Shown: positions 19,264 through 28,740, counted from the stretch's first letter. The stretch: 64,000 bases of DNA from Frigoribacterium sp. VKM Ac-2836 (GCF_013248995.1 NZ_JABRPK010000001.1:806001-870000); one strand, 5' to 3'. A program made the numbers and translations. The notes: a model not told the origin generated them from the sequence alone.

Positions 19264-19422
19264 GACGGTCCCTTTCGACGACGGTGTCGGGTCGGCGGCG
19301 GGGGTCGCCCGCCGGTGGCGGCAGGCTACGTGGGGTGAGGTTGCATCCGGTTGCGCGTCGGGGCCAGGACCGCACACGATGGAGGCGGGCGAGGGCAGGA
19401 GGCGCAGGTCGCGACCGGCGCG

Positions 19423-20673
19423 TCAGTCCCGGCTCTCGAGTGTCTCGAGGTGCGCGACGAGGTGCGTCCGCCGGGGCGATCCCGCGGGCAGCCGCCGCAG
19501 CAGCTCGAGCAGGACGCGCACGTCGTCCCGCCCCGCGGCCGACTCGGAGTACGACAGCAGGGTGTCGATGGAGCCGCCGGTGAGGAGCGCGTCGCGGACG
19601 GTCGCGTCGACCTCGGCTCGAAGGGCGACGACGCCGGGTGCCGAGGACGAGGGGAGGGCCGTGCCCGTCCCGGCCCGCACCGCCGCCCGGTGGGCTCCAC
19701 GGTCGACGAGACCGACGAGGGTGTCGAGGTCGAGCGTCACGGGACGGGGCAGCCGGTACGGACGCGACAGGGGGACGAGCGTCGGGTCGAGGGCCTCGAT
19801 CACATGCCGCAGCCGGACCATCTCGGGGCGCAGGGTGGATGCGGCGTCGACGTCACCGTAGACGGCGTCGGCCAGTTCGTGCGCGGTGTAGCCCGCGGGG
19901 CGGTGGGCGAGCAGGGTCATGATCTCGGAGTGACGGGCACCCAGGGCGATGCGGCCCTCGCCGACCGCGAGGATCGCCTCGTCCCGGCCCAGGGTGGTGA
20001 GGGCCGCCGCGACGGTCGTGCGGGGGGACACGACCTGCAGGGGGTGGCGTGTGGGGCGTGCCGGGGCCCGATCGGCCGCCGCGAACCGCAGGAGCGCGAG
20101 GTGCGCCTCCACGGCGGCGACGGTGGCCGTGACGAGGGGAAGGGTCATCGCGCCGGCCGCGCGGTCGTCTCCCGTGATGTCGACGACACCGATCAGGTGG
20201 CCGTCGACGGGGTCGTGGACCGGTACGGCCGTGCAGCTCCAGGCCTGGACGCGGTGGTTCCAGTGCTCGTCTCCCCGGATCTGCACACCCCGGTCGAGCA
20301 CGAGCGCGGTACCCGGCGCCGAGGTGCCGACCCGCGCCTCCGACCAGCCGGCGCCGGCGACGAACAGCATGTCCTCCGCGCGGCGGCGCGTCGAGGGGTC
20401 GCCCTCGACCCAGAGCAGGCGGCCGTGCTCGTCACCGATCGCCACGAGCAGACCCGAACCGGCGACGTCGTCGACCAGCAGGCGGCGCACGACGGGGAGC
20501 GCGAGGGCCAGCGGGTGGTCGCCGCGCCAGTCGTCGAGGTCGTCCTCGGGCAGCTCGAGCCGGGGCAGACCGTCGGGGTCGAGACGATGCCGCGAGGCCC
20601 GATCCCACGAATCGCGCACCACCCGGCGTACCGGCCCGGCGTCGCGGGGCGGACGGCTCGCGGTGAGGGACAT
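19423..20673 (-). CDS. GAF-domain transcriptional regulator
   Basis: The 416-residue protein resembles the GAF-containing activators found next to exaC-type aldehyde dehydrogenases in actinobacteria. After a VRDSWDRA helix near residue 20 comes an AcoR-like sensor region with GLLVAIGDEHGRLLWVEGD and GTNAPGTAL-like SAPGTAL, a GAF core (WSCTAVPVHDPVDGHLIGVVDITG) and a C-terminal DNA-binding part (AHELADAVYGDVDAASTLRPEMVRLR). No AAA+ sigma54 domain is present. It probably senses an alcohol or aldehyde and controls the dehydrogenase 160 bases downstream. The open frame upstream of ATG 20673 is not family-like. Confidence 0.82.
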   Translation of the reverse strand: MSLTASRPPRDAGPVRRVVRDSWDRASRHRLDPDGLPRLELPEDDLDDWRGDHPLALALPVVRRLLVDDVAGSGLLVAIGDEHGRLLWVEGDPSTRRRAEDMLFVAGAGWSEARVGTSAPGTALVLDRGVQIRGDEHWNHRVQAWSCTAVPVHDPVDGHLIGVVDITGDDRAAGAMTLPLVTATVAAVEAHLALLRFAAADRAPARPTRHPLQVVSPRTTVAAALTTLGRDEAILAVGEGRIALGARHSEIMTLLAHRPAGYTAHELADAVYGDVDAASTLRPEMVRLRHVIEALDPTLVPLSRPYRLPRPVTLDLDTLVGLVDRGAHRAAVRAGTGTALPSSSAPGVVALRAEVDATVRDALLTGGSIDTLLSYSESAAGRDDVRVLLELLRRLPAGSPRRTHLVAHLETLESRD

Positions 20674-20836
20674 CGGGCACCCATCGTCGTCGATCGGGGC
20701 GAGGCAGCCGTGGTGCGGCGTCGTCGCCGTGGTGCTCTTCAGCGTACGGCGGCACGTGTCCACGGGGAAGGGCGCCGCATGGGGGTCTGCTGTGACCGGG
20801 TGGCGGATCGGAGGCGCCGAGGCGCGGAGGCACGGG

Positions 20837-21172
20837 TCAGCTCGCGCAGTCGATGCAGAGCCGGGCGGTGGGTCGCGCCTCGAGCCGCGCCTCGCCGATC
20901 CGGGCCGTGCAGCGCTCGCAGCGGCCGAACGTGCCGTCGGCGAGGCGGGCCAGAGCGGCTTCCGCATCGGCCGCCCGCTCGAGTGCCGACCGGCGGACGG
21001 CGTCGAGCTGCGACCGCTCGTAGGCGATGGTCGAGCCCTCGGGGTCGTGCTCGTCGTCGACGTTGGCTCCTTCGCGGGCCGCAGCCACCGCCTCCATGTC
21101 GACGAGCAGCCGCCCCGCCAGCGTCAGGGCCTCGTCGCGCGTCATGCGTAGCCGGTCGGAGGGGTCGATCAC
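20837..21172 (-). CDS. DksA/TraR C4 zinc-finger protein
   Basis: The 111-residue protein has a charged coiled-coil (about 10-75) followed by a four-cysteine finger: CERC, a 17-19 residue spacer and CIDC. This is the architecture of DksA/TraR proteins that enter the RNA polymerase secondary channel. The coiled-coil tip lacks an obvious DxxDxA motif, so a DksA-like effect is uncertain. The start is ambiguous: GTG at 21172 (given) or ATG at 21145; neither has a good ribosome site. It follows the thiol-transferase gene by 19 bases. Confidence 0.8.
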   Translation of the reverse strand: MIDPSDRLRMTRDEALTLAGRLLVDMEAVAAAREGANVDDEHDPEGSTIAYERSQLDAVRRSALERAADAEAALARLADGTFGRCERCTARIGEARLEARPTARLCIDCAS

Positions 21173-21191
21173 GCGATCACGGTGCCGGGGG

Positions 21192-22214
21192 TCAGGCCGA
21201 CACGAGCGGCGGCACCTCTTCGCCCGCACGCGGCGGAGCCGGGGGAGTCCCGTCGCCGAACGGACGGCCGCCGAGCTGCTCGCGGCCGTGCTCGGTGAGC
21301 CACCCCGACGGGTCGGGCCCGACCGGGACGATGCCGGTCGGGTTGATGTCGGAGTGCACGACGTAGTAGTGCGCCTTGATCTGGTCGAAGTCGATCGTGT
21401 CGCCGAACCCGGGCGTCTGGAACAGGTCGCGGGCGTAGGCCCAGAGCACGGGCATCTCGGTGAGCTTGTTCCGGTTGCACTTGAAGTGCCCGTGGTAGAC
21501 CGCGTCGAACCGGGCGAGGGTCGTGAACAGACGGATGTCGGCCTCGGTGATCGTGTCGCCGACGAGGTACCGCTGACCGGCGAGTCGCTCGGACAACCAG
21601 TCGAGACGCTCGAACAGGGTGCGGTAGGCCCTCTCGTAGCTCTTCTGCGAGCCCGCGAAGCCGGCCCGGTACACGCCGTTGTTGACGTCACGGAAGACGA
21701 CGGCGTTCACGTCGTCGATCTCGGTGCGCAGGGCCTCGGGGTAGAGGTCGGGGGCGCCCTCGCGGTGGAAGGCCGTCCACTCGGTGGCGAAGTCGAGGGT
21801 GATTTGCGGGAAGTCGTTCGTGACGACCTTGCCGCTCGGCACGTCGACGATCGCCGGCACCGTGATGCCGCGCGGGTAGTCCGGTGTGCGGGCGAAGAAC
21901 GCCTCTTGCAGCCGTTCGATGCCGAGCACGGGGTCACGACCGTCGGGGTCGAGGTCGAAGGTCCAGCTCCGGGCGTCGTGCGTGGGGCCGGGCAGGCCGA
22001 GCGAGATGGCGTCCTCGAGGCCGAGCAGGCGGCGGGAGATGACGCTCCGGTTCGCCCAGGGGCACGCGCGGGCGGCGACGAGGCGGTACCGGCCGGCCTC
22101 GACCGGCCAGCCGTCGACGGCGTCCCGCGTGATGCGGTCCTCGATGTAGTTGGTGTCGCGGGTGTACTCCTGGCCCGGCTCGACGTAGCTGCCCTTGACC
22201 TGCTGATCGCTCAT
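21192..22214 (-). CDS. Glutathionyl-hydroquinone-reductase-family thiol transferase
   Basis: The 340-residue GST-fold protein of the YqjG/ECM4 (xi-class) type has the catalytic motif ACPWANR (around residues 50-56), FPQITLDFATEW, and a helical C-terminal domain with DIRLFTTLARFDAVYHGHFKCN. In glutathione users this family reduces glutathionyl-hydroquinones. Actinobacteria such as this usually make mycothiol, so the physiological thiol is an open question. TAGGGT six bases before the ATG suggests a leaderless mRNA. Confidence 0.93.
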   Translation of the reverse strand: MSDQQVKGSYVEPGQEYTRDTNYIEDRITRDAVDGWPVEAGRYRLVAARACPWANRSVISRRLLGLEDAISLGLPGPTHDARSWTFDLDPDGRDPVLGIERLQEAFFARTPDYPRGITVPAIVDVPSGKVVTNDFPQITLDFATEWTAFHREGAPDLYPEALRTEIDDVNAVVFRDVNNGVYRAGFAGSQKSYERAYRTLFERLDWLSERLAGQRYLVGDTITEADIRLFTTLARFDAVYHGHFKCNRNKLTEMPVLWAYARDLFQTPGFGDTIDFDQIKAHYYVVHSDINPTGIVPVGPDPSGWLTEHGREQLGGRPFGDGTPPAPPRAGEEVPPLVSA

Positions 22215-22220
22215 GACGTC

Positions 22221-22226
22221 ACCCTA
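22221..22226 (-). promoter_or_regulatory. -10 element of the 21192-22214 gene (leaderless)
   Basis: TAGGGT on the minus strand ends six bases before the ATG at 22214. Confidence 0.45.
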
Positions 22227-22307
22227 CGCACGGGCCGTCGGCAATTCCTGGCTGCCGCGGCGCGTGCGGGCGATCGGCGGCCCCGCCGGGCGGGGTGGCG
22301 ACAGGGG

Positions 22308-25300
22308 TCAGGAATTGCCGACGGCCAAGGACGAGGAGGCGCGGGTGGCGTTCCAGTCCCGCCACATCGCCTTGAGGTCCCACGCGTTCTCGGCCTCGAG
22401 CGAGATGCCGCGCTCACCGGTGCGACGTGTGCGCCCCTGGATCAGCATCAGCTGCGTGCCGAACAGGAGGGAGCCGGCGCGGGCCTGTGCCTCTTCGAAG
22501 AAGGTGGAGTCGGAGCAGCCGCTGCCGTCGTCGAGACTGATGAAGACGACGCGTTTGCCGCTGCGCATCGGCGGGGTCTGGGTCGCGATGCGGATGCCGG
22601 CCACGAGCACGGTCGTGCCGTTCCAGTGGTCGCGCAGGTCGGCGGCGCGCACCACGCCCAGGTCGTCGAGCATGGGCCGGTAGCTCTCGATCACGTGCTC
22701 GCTGACCTCCATCGACAGGATGTCCAGCTCGTCGCTGACCCTCTGCCGGACACCGACGTCGGGCGTTCCGGTCGGCACCGTGTCGGAGTCGTCGATCGAG
22801 AAGTCGAGCTGGTTCTCGACGTCGATGGCCCGCGGGCGCGAGGACCGGCCGGTGAGCGTCCGCACCCGGGCCAGGACGTCGCCGCGGGTGCGGCCGGGCC
22901 CGGCGACGGAGTCGAGCGCCCCGACCTGCGCCAGGCGTTCGAACAACGACCGGGAGGGCGTCGCCCGCTGCCAGAAGTCGGTGATCGAGTCGTAGGGGCG
23001 GTTCACGACGACCCGGGCCAGTTCGGCGTCGCTGATGCCGTGCACGTCGGCGAGCGACAGCCTCAGCCCGAGGTCGCCCACCCTGGTCGGCGCGATCGGG
23101 GTCGCCGGAGGCCGGAGACGCTCCACCCGGTAGACGTCGGTCGAGGCGTTGACGTCGAGCGGCAGCACGGGCACGCCCATGCGTCGGGCCTCGGTCAAGA
23201 GCAGCCGCTTCGGGTACATGCCGGGATCGTGGGTGAGGATGCCGGCCAGGAACTCGGCAGGGTAGTGAGTCTTCAGCCAGGCGCTCTGGTAGGTGGGCAA
23301 GGCGAACGCCGCACCGTGGGCCTTGCAGAAACCGAACGACCCGAACCCCTTGAGCGCCGCCCAGATGCGGTCGACGGCGGCGTCGTCGAAGCGCCGACGA
23401 CCCGTGTCGGGGTCGAGGTTGCCGCGGGTGCGCTCGCGGAAGGTCGCCTCGAGCGCGTCGTCGTCGCCCTTGCCCATGTGCCGTCGGATCTCGTCGGCCT
23501 CGGCGAGCGACACCTGCATGGTCGCCTCGAGGATGCGCAGCACATGCTCGTGGTAGATGACCACCCCGTAGCTGTCGTCCAGGAACGACGCGAAACTCGG
23601 GTGCAGGTAGTCGGGCTGCTGGAACCCGTGCTTGGTGTCGAGGAACGGCGCGATCATGTTGCCCTTCATCGGGCCGGGGCGGAACAGCGAGATGTCGGCG
23701 ATCAGGTCTTCGTAGCGGTCGGGCTGCATCTTGCCGATCAGCTCGCGCTGCCCGGGACTCTCGATCTGGAACATGCCGAGCGTGTGGGTGGTCCGGATCG
23801 CCTCGAAGGTGGGCTCGTCGTCGTGGGGGATCTCGTCGAGTTCGATACGACCCTGGCGGTTCACGTAGGGCACGTCGACCGGCAGGGCGCCGGCCAGGGC
23901 GGCGCGTGGGCCGTTCACGCGCTCGATCTCGTCGAGGGCGTAGGCGAGGGAGCTCTGCATCCGGACGCCGAGGACGTCGAGCTTGAGCAGGCCGGCGTCG
24001 TTCATGTCGTACTTGTCGAACTGGCTCATCGGCAGGCCGATGCCGCTGGGCTGGACGGGAGTCGTGCTGAGCAGGTCGGAGTCACCGAGGATCACCCCGC
24101 ACGGGTGCATCGAGATGTGTCGGGGCAGCCGGTCCAGCCGTTCGCTGAGGTCGACGAGGAGGTCGATCTGGTCGTTGCTGCGTGCCAGCTCGGCGATCTC
24201 GCGCAGTTCGGGCTTCTCGGCCATCGCGGTGCGGAGGTCACGGGCGTTCGAGCGCCAGACGTTCTTCGCCACGAGGTCGATCTGCTCGTCGTCGAGCCCC
24301 AGCGCGAGACCGGCGTCGCGCACCGCGCCCCGCCCGCGATAGGTGGACTGCATCGACATGAGCGTGACCCGGTTGCTGCCGTACCGGTCGAAGATCGCCC
24401 GGTAGACCTCGTGCCGCCGGGCCGCCTCGACGTCGATGTCGATGTCGGGCAGGGTCTCGCGCTTGTTGCCGAGGAAGCGCTCGAACAGCAGGTCGTGCTC
24501 GATCGGGTCGACGTTCGAGATGCGCAGCAGGTAGGTGACGAGGCTGCCGGCGCCCGACCCCCGTGCCGCGTTGCGTACCCTCAGGTCGCGCATCAGCGCC
24601 GAGACGTCGGCCACGGTCAGGAAGTACCCCGCGAAGCCGAACCCGGTGATGATGCCGAGCTCGTACCTCATGCGGTCCTCGACCTTCTGGCGCAGGGACC
24701 GGTCGGCGTCGCCGAAGCGTTCGGTGACACCGGCCTCGGCCCGCCGGAACAACGCCTGGTCGGGGTCGCCGTCCACGCCGATCGCGCTGAGCTCCGGCAC
24801 CTTCGGGCGGCCCCATCCCAGGTCGGCGACGGGGTCGATCCGGCAGCGGTCGGCCAGGCGCTCGGTCTCGGCGAGCATCTCGTCGCCGGCACTGCGAGGC
24901 AACGACGACGCGTCGCTCACCAGACGGGCCAGTCGGCGCATGTCGACGGGGCGTTTGAGGTACGCCTGGGCGTTCGGCTGGGGCCGGAACGAGCCGAGCG
25001 CCGCCAGGTGCCCGGCCGAGTCGAGCACGTCGGCCGTCACGGCCTCGTCGGGGTCGAGGTAGCGCACGGCGTTCGTCAGCACGGCCGGCACCCCGACGTG
25101 GTCGGCGAGCTCGAGCATGCGCGCCGCGTGTCGGATGCTGCGGCTCTCGCCCGGTTCGGTCAGATGGCAGACCACCTCGACCACCACGCCGCCGGGCAGC
25201 GTCGCCGCCCAGTCGGCGAGGGACGCCGCGGCCTCGCCGTGTCGCCCGGCCTGCACGAGCCGTCCGACGTCGGAGTCGGGCCCCAACAGGACGGTCGCCG

Positions 25301-25751
25301 CCGGCTCGGTCTCACCCTGGACGAAGCCCCGCACCCTCGATCGGGCGATCGTCGCCACGCTGTTGGCGCTGCCGCTGGCCCGGCGCGTGGCCCGCCCGTG
25401 CGAGGCGCTGATCAGACGGCACAGGGCAGCCCACCCCGCCTTCGCCGGGCCGCCACCTCGAGCCCCGTGTGCCAGCACCACGATGCGGTCGACCCCACCG
25501 GCACCTCCGCCGTCGCCGCCCACGACCCCGTCGCGGTCGTCCCTGCAGCCCAGCTCGACCCCGACGATCGGGTCGACGCCCGCCGTCCGGCAGGCCCCGA
25601 CGTGTCGGATCGCCCCGTACAGCCCATCGCGGTCGGTGATCGCCGCCGCGTCGGCCCCCGCCGCGACAGCGGCGTCGACGAGCGCCTTCGGGTGTGCCGT
25701 GCCGTGGTGGGCGCTGAACGCCGACGCGACGCGCAGGTGGGTGAAGCTCAT
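22308..25751 (-). CDS. dnaE2: Second DNA polymerase III alpha subunit (DnaE2-like, SOS)
   Basis: The 1147-residue C-family polymerase starts with a PHP domain (HLRVASAFSAHHG, AAITDRDGLYG). The palm includes ARGSGAGSLVTYLL and the triple-Asp-type motif LPDIDIDVEA. The YRGRGAVRDAG stretch resembles the second, DnaE2-type alpha subunit rather than the replicative one. Tau/beta-binding and OB-fold regions follow, ending TRASSSLAVGNS. A perfect LexA box lies 39 bases ahead of the ATG, the strongest evidence for damage-inducible translesion use. The imuA/imuB partners usually found with dnaE2 are not in the window. The frame is open upstream of 25751 but lacks family similarity. Confidence 0.88.
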   Translation of the reverse strand: MSFTHLRVASAFSAHHGTAHPKALVDAAVAAGADAAAITDRDGLYGAIRHVGACRTAGVDPIVGVELGCRDDRDGVVGGDGGGAGGVDRIVVLAHGARGGGPAKAGWAALCRLISASHGRATRRASGSANSVATIARSRVRGFVQGETEPAATVLLGPDSDVGRLVQAGRHGEAAASLADWAATLPGGVVVEVVCHLTEPGESRSIRHAARMLELADHVGVPAVLTNAVRYLDPDEAVTADVLDSAGHLAALGSFRPQPNAQAYLKRPVDMRRLARLVSDASSLPRSAGDEMLAETERLADRCRIDPVADLGWGRPKVPELSAIGVDGDPDQALFRRAEAGVTERFGDADRSLRQKVEDRMRYELGIITGFGFAGYFLTVADVSALMRDLRVRNAARGSGAGSLVTYLLRISNVDPIEHDLLFERFLGNKRETLPDIDIDVEAARRHEVYRAIFDRYGSNRVTLMSMQSTYRGRGAVRDAGLALGLDDEQIDLVAKNVWRSNARDLRTAMAEKPELREIAELARSNDQIDLLVDLSERLDRLPRHISMHPCGVILGDSDLLSTTPVQPSGIGLPMSQFDKYDMNDAGLLKLDVLGVRMQSSLAYALDEIERVNGPRAALAGALPVDVPYVNRQGRIELDEIPHDDEPTFEAIRTTHTLGMFQIESPGQRELIGKMQPDRYEDLIADISLFRPGPMKGNMIAPFLDTKHGFQQPDYLHPSFASFLDDSYGVVIYHEHVLRILEATMQVSLAEADEIRRHMGKGDDDALEATFRERTRGNLDPDTGRRRFDDAAVDRIWAALKGFGSFGFCKAHGAAFALPTYQSAWLKTHYPAEFLAGILTHDPGMYPKRLLLTEARRMGVPVLPLDVNASTDVYRVERLRPPATPIAPTRVGDLGLRLSLADVHGISDAELARVVVNRPYDSITDFWQRATPSRSLFERLAQVGALDSVAGPGRTRGDVLARVRTLTGRSSRPRAIDVENQLDFSIDDSDTVPTGTPDVGVRQRVSDELDILSMEVSEHVIESYRPMLDDLGVVRAADLRDHWNGTTVLVAGIRIATQTPPMRSGKRVVFISLDDGSGCSDSTFFEEAQARAGSLLFGTQLMLIQGRTRRTGERGISLEAENAWDLKAMWRDWNATRASSSLAVGNS

Positions 25752-25790
25752 GGTCGGTACCTCGGGCTGCTGAACCCCCGGCCGGGTCGT

Positions 25791-25806
25791 TCGAACAGGT
25801 GTTCGA
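25791..25806 (-). promoter_or_regulatory. LexA (SOS) box of dnaE2
   Basis: TCGAACAGGTGTTCGA: both TCGAAC and GTTCGA halves of the actinobacterial SOS consensus are perfect, with the preferred RNRT-type centre. It lies 39 bases before the dnaE2 ATG. The divergent FUSC gene starts 76 bases away on the other side and could also feel it. Confidence 0.9.
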
Positions 25807-25882
25807 CCAGTGTACGTCGCCACGATCACCTCGTCGCGCCCGCGACCCGCCCGCCCACCACGCGGCCTGTCATCATCGAGGC

Positions 25883-27175
25883 ATGCCCGATCGACGCCCC
25901 GCCCCGTCCGATCGACGGACCGCCCTGCGTCACGACGCCCGCACCGCGACCCACTGGACCCGCGTCCTGTTGGCCCAGCCGCGCCTCCTGCTCGCCGTGA
26001 AGACGGCGCTCGCGGCGGCCCTCGCCTACTGGATCGCCCCGCAGGTGCCCGGTGTCGCGGCGGACTACCCGTACTACGCACCGCTCGGTGCCGTGATCGC
26101 GATGTACCCGACGATCAAGAGCTCGCTCCGTCAGGGGCTCCAGGTGCTGTTCGGCGTGATCGTCGGCATCGGTCTCGCCACGACGGTGTTCGCCCTGCAG
26201 GACGGACAGCCCGGCGTCCTCGCCGTCGCGCTCCTCGTCGGGGTGGGCGTCCTCGTGGCGGGCATCCGGTGGCTCGGTGCCGGCCGTGACTGGGTCCTGA
26301 CGGTCGGGTTGTTCGTCCTGTTGCTCGGCGGAGCGAACGCCGGGGACTATTCACTGGGCTACATCGTGCAGATCGGGGTCGGCGTCGTCGTCGGCGTCGT
26401 GGTCAACCTGGTGCTCGTGCCGCCGCTCTACGCCTCGCGCGCCGAGCGACGACTCACCCGGGTCAAGGACTCCCTCGCCGACCGGGCCGACGAGATCGCC
26501 GGCGTCTTCGAGACGCCCTGGCCCCTCGAGGACGACGAGTGGGAGCGTCGCGTGGGCGTCCTGCCGAGCACCCTCCGCCGTGTACGCGAGGCCGTGCAGT
26601 ACGCCGACGAGTCCCGGCACCTGAACCCGCGGCGGATGCTCGGGCGCCGTGACCTGGGGCAGGAGTACGCCGACCTCGCCATCTACGAGCGGGTCTCGTT
26701 CCACCTGCAGGACGTCGCCGAGGTCTCGGGCATCCTCGGTCGCCGGATCGGCCGACAGATCGGCATGCCCGACGACCTGGCGCCCGACGTCGCCCATGCC
26801 GTGCACGGTGTCGCCACCGTGATCCGACGGCACGGGGCCGAGGACGTCGACGCGTTCACCGACGCCCGACGGCGGGTCGCCGACCTCTGGGACGCCGTCG
26901 ACCGCCACCGCGACCGCCCGACCACCGAGACCAGCGGTGGTGTCTCGATCGCCGTCTCGCTGGGCCGCATCATCGCCGCGCTCGACCCGGACGACACCAC
27001 GGCGCCCAGCCCGGAGGACGACGCCGCCGAGGAGGCGCGCACGGCCGGCGACGCCGGTTCCGGCGGCCGCGTGGGCGGCACCGACAGCACGGGGCCGGTC
27101 GACGACGACAGCGCACCCCGCGACACGGCCCCGCACGACACCGTCCAGGACGGCGACGCCGACACCGCTCACTGA
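25883..27175 (+). CDS. FUSC/aromatic-acid-exporter family membrane protein
   Basis: The 430-residue protein has about six membrane segments in its first 190 residues (AVKTALAAALAYWIAP, YYAPLGAVIAMYPTIKSSLRQGLQVLFG, then four more), the FUSC/ArAE signature. A long helical cytoplasmic region follows (ADRADEIAGVFETPWPL...LRRVREAVQYADESRHLNPRR), then an acidic disordered tail. Relatives export aromatic acids or are uncharacterised; the substrate here is unknown. ATG 25883 is the first plausible start after the dnaE2 promoter. Confidence 0.88.
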   Translation: MPDRRPAPSDRRTALRHDARTATHWTRVLLAQPRLLLAVKTALAAALAYWIAPQVPGVAADYPYYAPLGAVIAMYPTIKSSLRQGLQVLFGVIVGIGLATTVFALQDGQPGVLAVALLVGVGVLVAGIRWLGAGRDWVLTVGLFVLLLGGANAGDYSLGYIVQIGVGVVVGVVVNLVLVPPLYASRAERRLTRVKDSLADRADEIAGVFETPWPLEDDEWERRVGVLPSTLRRVREAVQYADESRHLNPRRMLGRRDLGQEYADLAIYERVSFHLQDVAEVSGILGRRIGRQIGMPDDLAPDVAHAVHGVATVIRRHGAEDVDAFTDARRRVADLWDAVDRHRDRPTTETSGGVSIAVSLGRIIAALDPDDTTAPSPEDDAAEEARTAGDAGSGGRVGGTDSTGPVDDDSAPRDTAPHDTVQDGDADTAH

Positions 27176-27375
27176 CCCCGATACGGCGCGCACCGCCCGG
27201 GAGCAGTACGGTTGACCGGGCACCGGCGCCGAGACGCGACCCGTGCCCTCCACGGCCGGGGCGGTCGACGGGAATGCCCGTCCCCCCTGTGCGTTGACAC
27301 CCGTGGCCCCGAGAACCCCCGCCGCCCGATCGACCAGCGACGACCCGATCGTCGCCCTCCCATGAAAGCTGCACC

Positions 27376-28740
27376 GTGACAGACACCACCACCCTCATCA
27401 TCCTCGGAGCCAGCGGAGACCTCACCGAGCGTCTGCTGCTCCCCGGCCTCGCGAGCCTGCTGAAGAGCGACCGCGGCGTCGACGTCCAACTCATCGGTAC
27501 CGGCCGCAGCGAGCGCAGCCCCGACGAATGGGACGACGTCGTGAAGACCGCCTTCAACGGCGACGCCGGCAGCGACCTGGCCAAGAAGACCCTGGCGTCC
27601 AGCCAGTACATCCAGGGCGACCCGACCACGGTCGAGCACCTCAAGGCCCTGTTCGAGGCCAGCGAGGGCACCCCGGTGATGTACTTCGCCCTGCCGCCGG
27701 CGATCAGCACCAAGGTGATCCAGGCGCTCGCCGAGATCGATCTGCCCGACGGTCTGCGTCTCGCCCTCGAGAAGCCGTTCGGCTCGGACGAAGAGAGCGC
27801 ACGTGAGCTGAACGCCGAGCTGCTCAAGATCGTCCCCGAAGAGCGCATCCACCGCACCGACCACTTCCTCGGTCGTGCGACGGTCCTCAACATGATCGGC
27901 CTCCGCTTCGCCAACCGCCTGTTCGAGCCGGTCTGGAACAGCGAGAACATCGAGAAGGTCGAGATCTTCTATGACGAGGTCCTGGGCCTCGAAGGTCGTG
28001 CCCAGTACTACGACAAGGCCGGCGCGCTGATCGACATGATCCAGAGCCACCTGCTGCAGGTGCTCGCCGTCATCGCGATGGACGCGCCGTCGAGCATCGA
28101 CTCGGTCGAGTTGCGCAGCGAGATCGCGCGCGTCCTGCGGGCCACCTGGGTCAAGGACGCCGACCCGGTCGCTTCGAGCCGCCGCGCGCAATACGCGGCC
28201 GGCACCATCGACGGCAAGGACGTTCCCGCGTACGCCGACGAGGACGGCGTCGACGACGAGCGTCAGACCGAGACCCTCGCCGAGGTCGAGTTCGAGGTCA
28301 AGACCCGCCGCTGGGCCGGCGTCCCGTTCATCCTGCGCTCGGGCAAGGGCATGACCAAGATCCGCAAAGAGGTGCTGATCACCTTCAAGCCGGTCCCGGC
28401 GCTGCCCGAGGGCCTCAACGGTTCGTCGACGCCCGACACGCTGCGCATCGAGATCAGCCCCGAGACGATGGAGCTCGGCGTCACGACCAACGGCTCGGGC
28501 AACCCCTTCGACCTCGAGAAGTCGACGATGTCGGTCACCCTGGGCAAGCCCGAGCTCACGCCCTATGGTGAGGTGCTCAGCGGCATCTTCCACGACGACC
28601 CGACGCTGTCGATCCGCGGCGACGTGGCCGAGCGGTGCTGGGCGATCGTCGCTCCCGTGATCGAGGCCTGGAAGGCCGACGAGGTGCCGCTCGACACCTA
28701 CGCCGCCGGCTCGACCGGCCCGAAGGACTGGCCGGCCTGA
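27376..28740 (+). CDS. zwf: Glucose-6-phosphate dehydrogenase family protein
   Basis: The 454-residue protein follows the G6PD layout: GASGDLTERLLLPGL nucleotide loop (10-24), EKPFGSD (about 131-137), the active-site stretch RTDHFLGR (about 158-165), QSHLLQ containing the catalytic His, and FILRSGKGM near 318. It is 40-60 residues shorter than canonical Zwf, and the conserved Lys of DHYLGK is Arg. No opcA, tal, tkt or pgl is adjacent, unlike the main actinobacterial pentose-phosphate cluster, so this may be a second or divergent dehydrogenase. GTG start. The 200-base gap upstream shows no convincing promoter. Confidence 0.88.
   Translation: MTDTTTLIILGASGDLTERLLLPGLASLLKSDRGVDVQLIGTGRSERSPDEWDDVVKTAFNGDAGSDLAKKTLASSQYIQGDPTTVEHLKALFEASEGTPVMYFALPPAISTKVIQALAEIDLPDGLRLALEKPFGSDEESARELNAELLKIVPEERIHRTDHFLGRATVLNMIGLRFANRLFEPVWNSENIEKVEIFYDEVLGLEGRAQYYDKAGALIDMIQSHLLQVLAVIAMDAPSSIDSVELRSEIARVLRATWVKDADPVASSRRAQYAAGTIDGKDVPAYADEDGVDDERQTETLAEVEFEVKTRRWAGVPFILRSGKGMTKIRKEVLITFKPVPALPEGLNGSSTPDTLRIEISPETMELGVTTNGSGNPFDLEKSTMSVTLGKPELTPYGEVLSGIFHDDPTLSIRGDVAERCWAIVAPVIEAWKADEVPLDTYAAGSTGPKDWPA

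Noticed and set aside
21027-26000. A 1657-codon plus-strand frame opposite the thiol transferase and dnaE2
   Set aside because: Same reason: a mirror of strong minus-strand genes, with His/Asp/Arg-rich nonsense composition.
25752-26081. N-terminal extension of dnaE2
   Set aside because: It would run through the LexA box and promoter; the PHP domain begins directly after ATG 25751.
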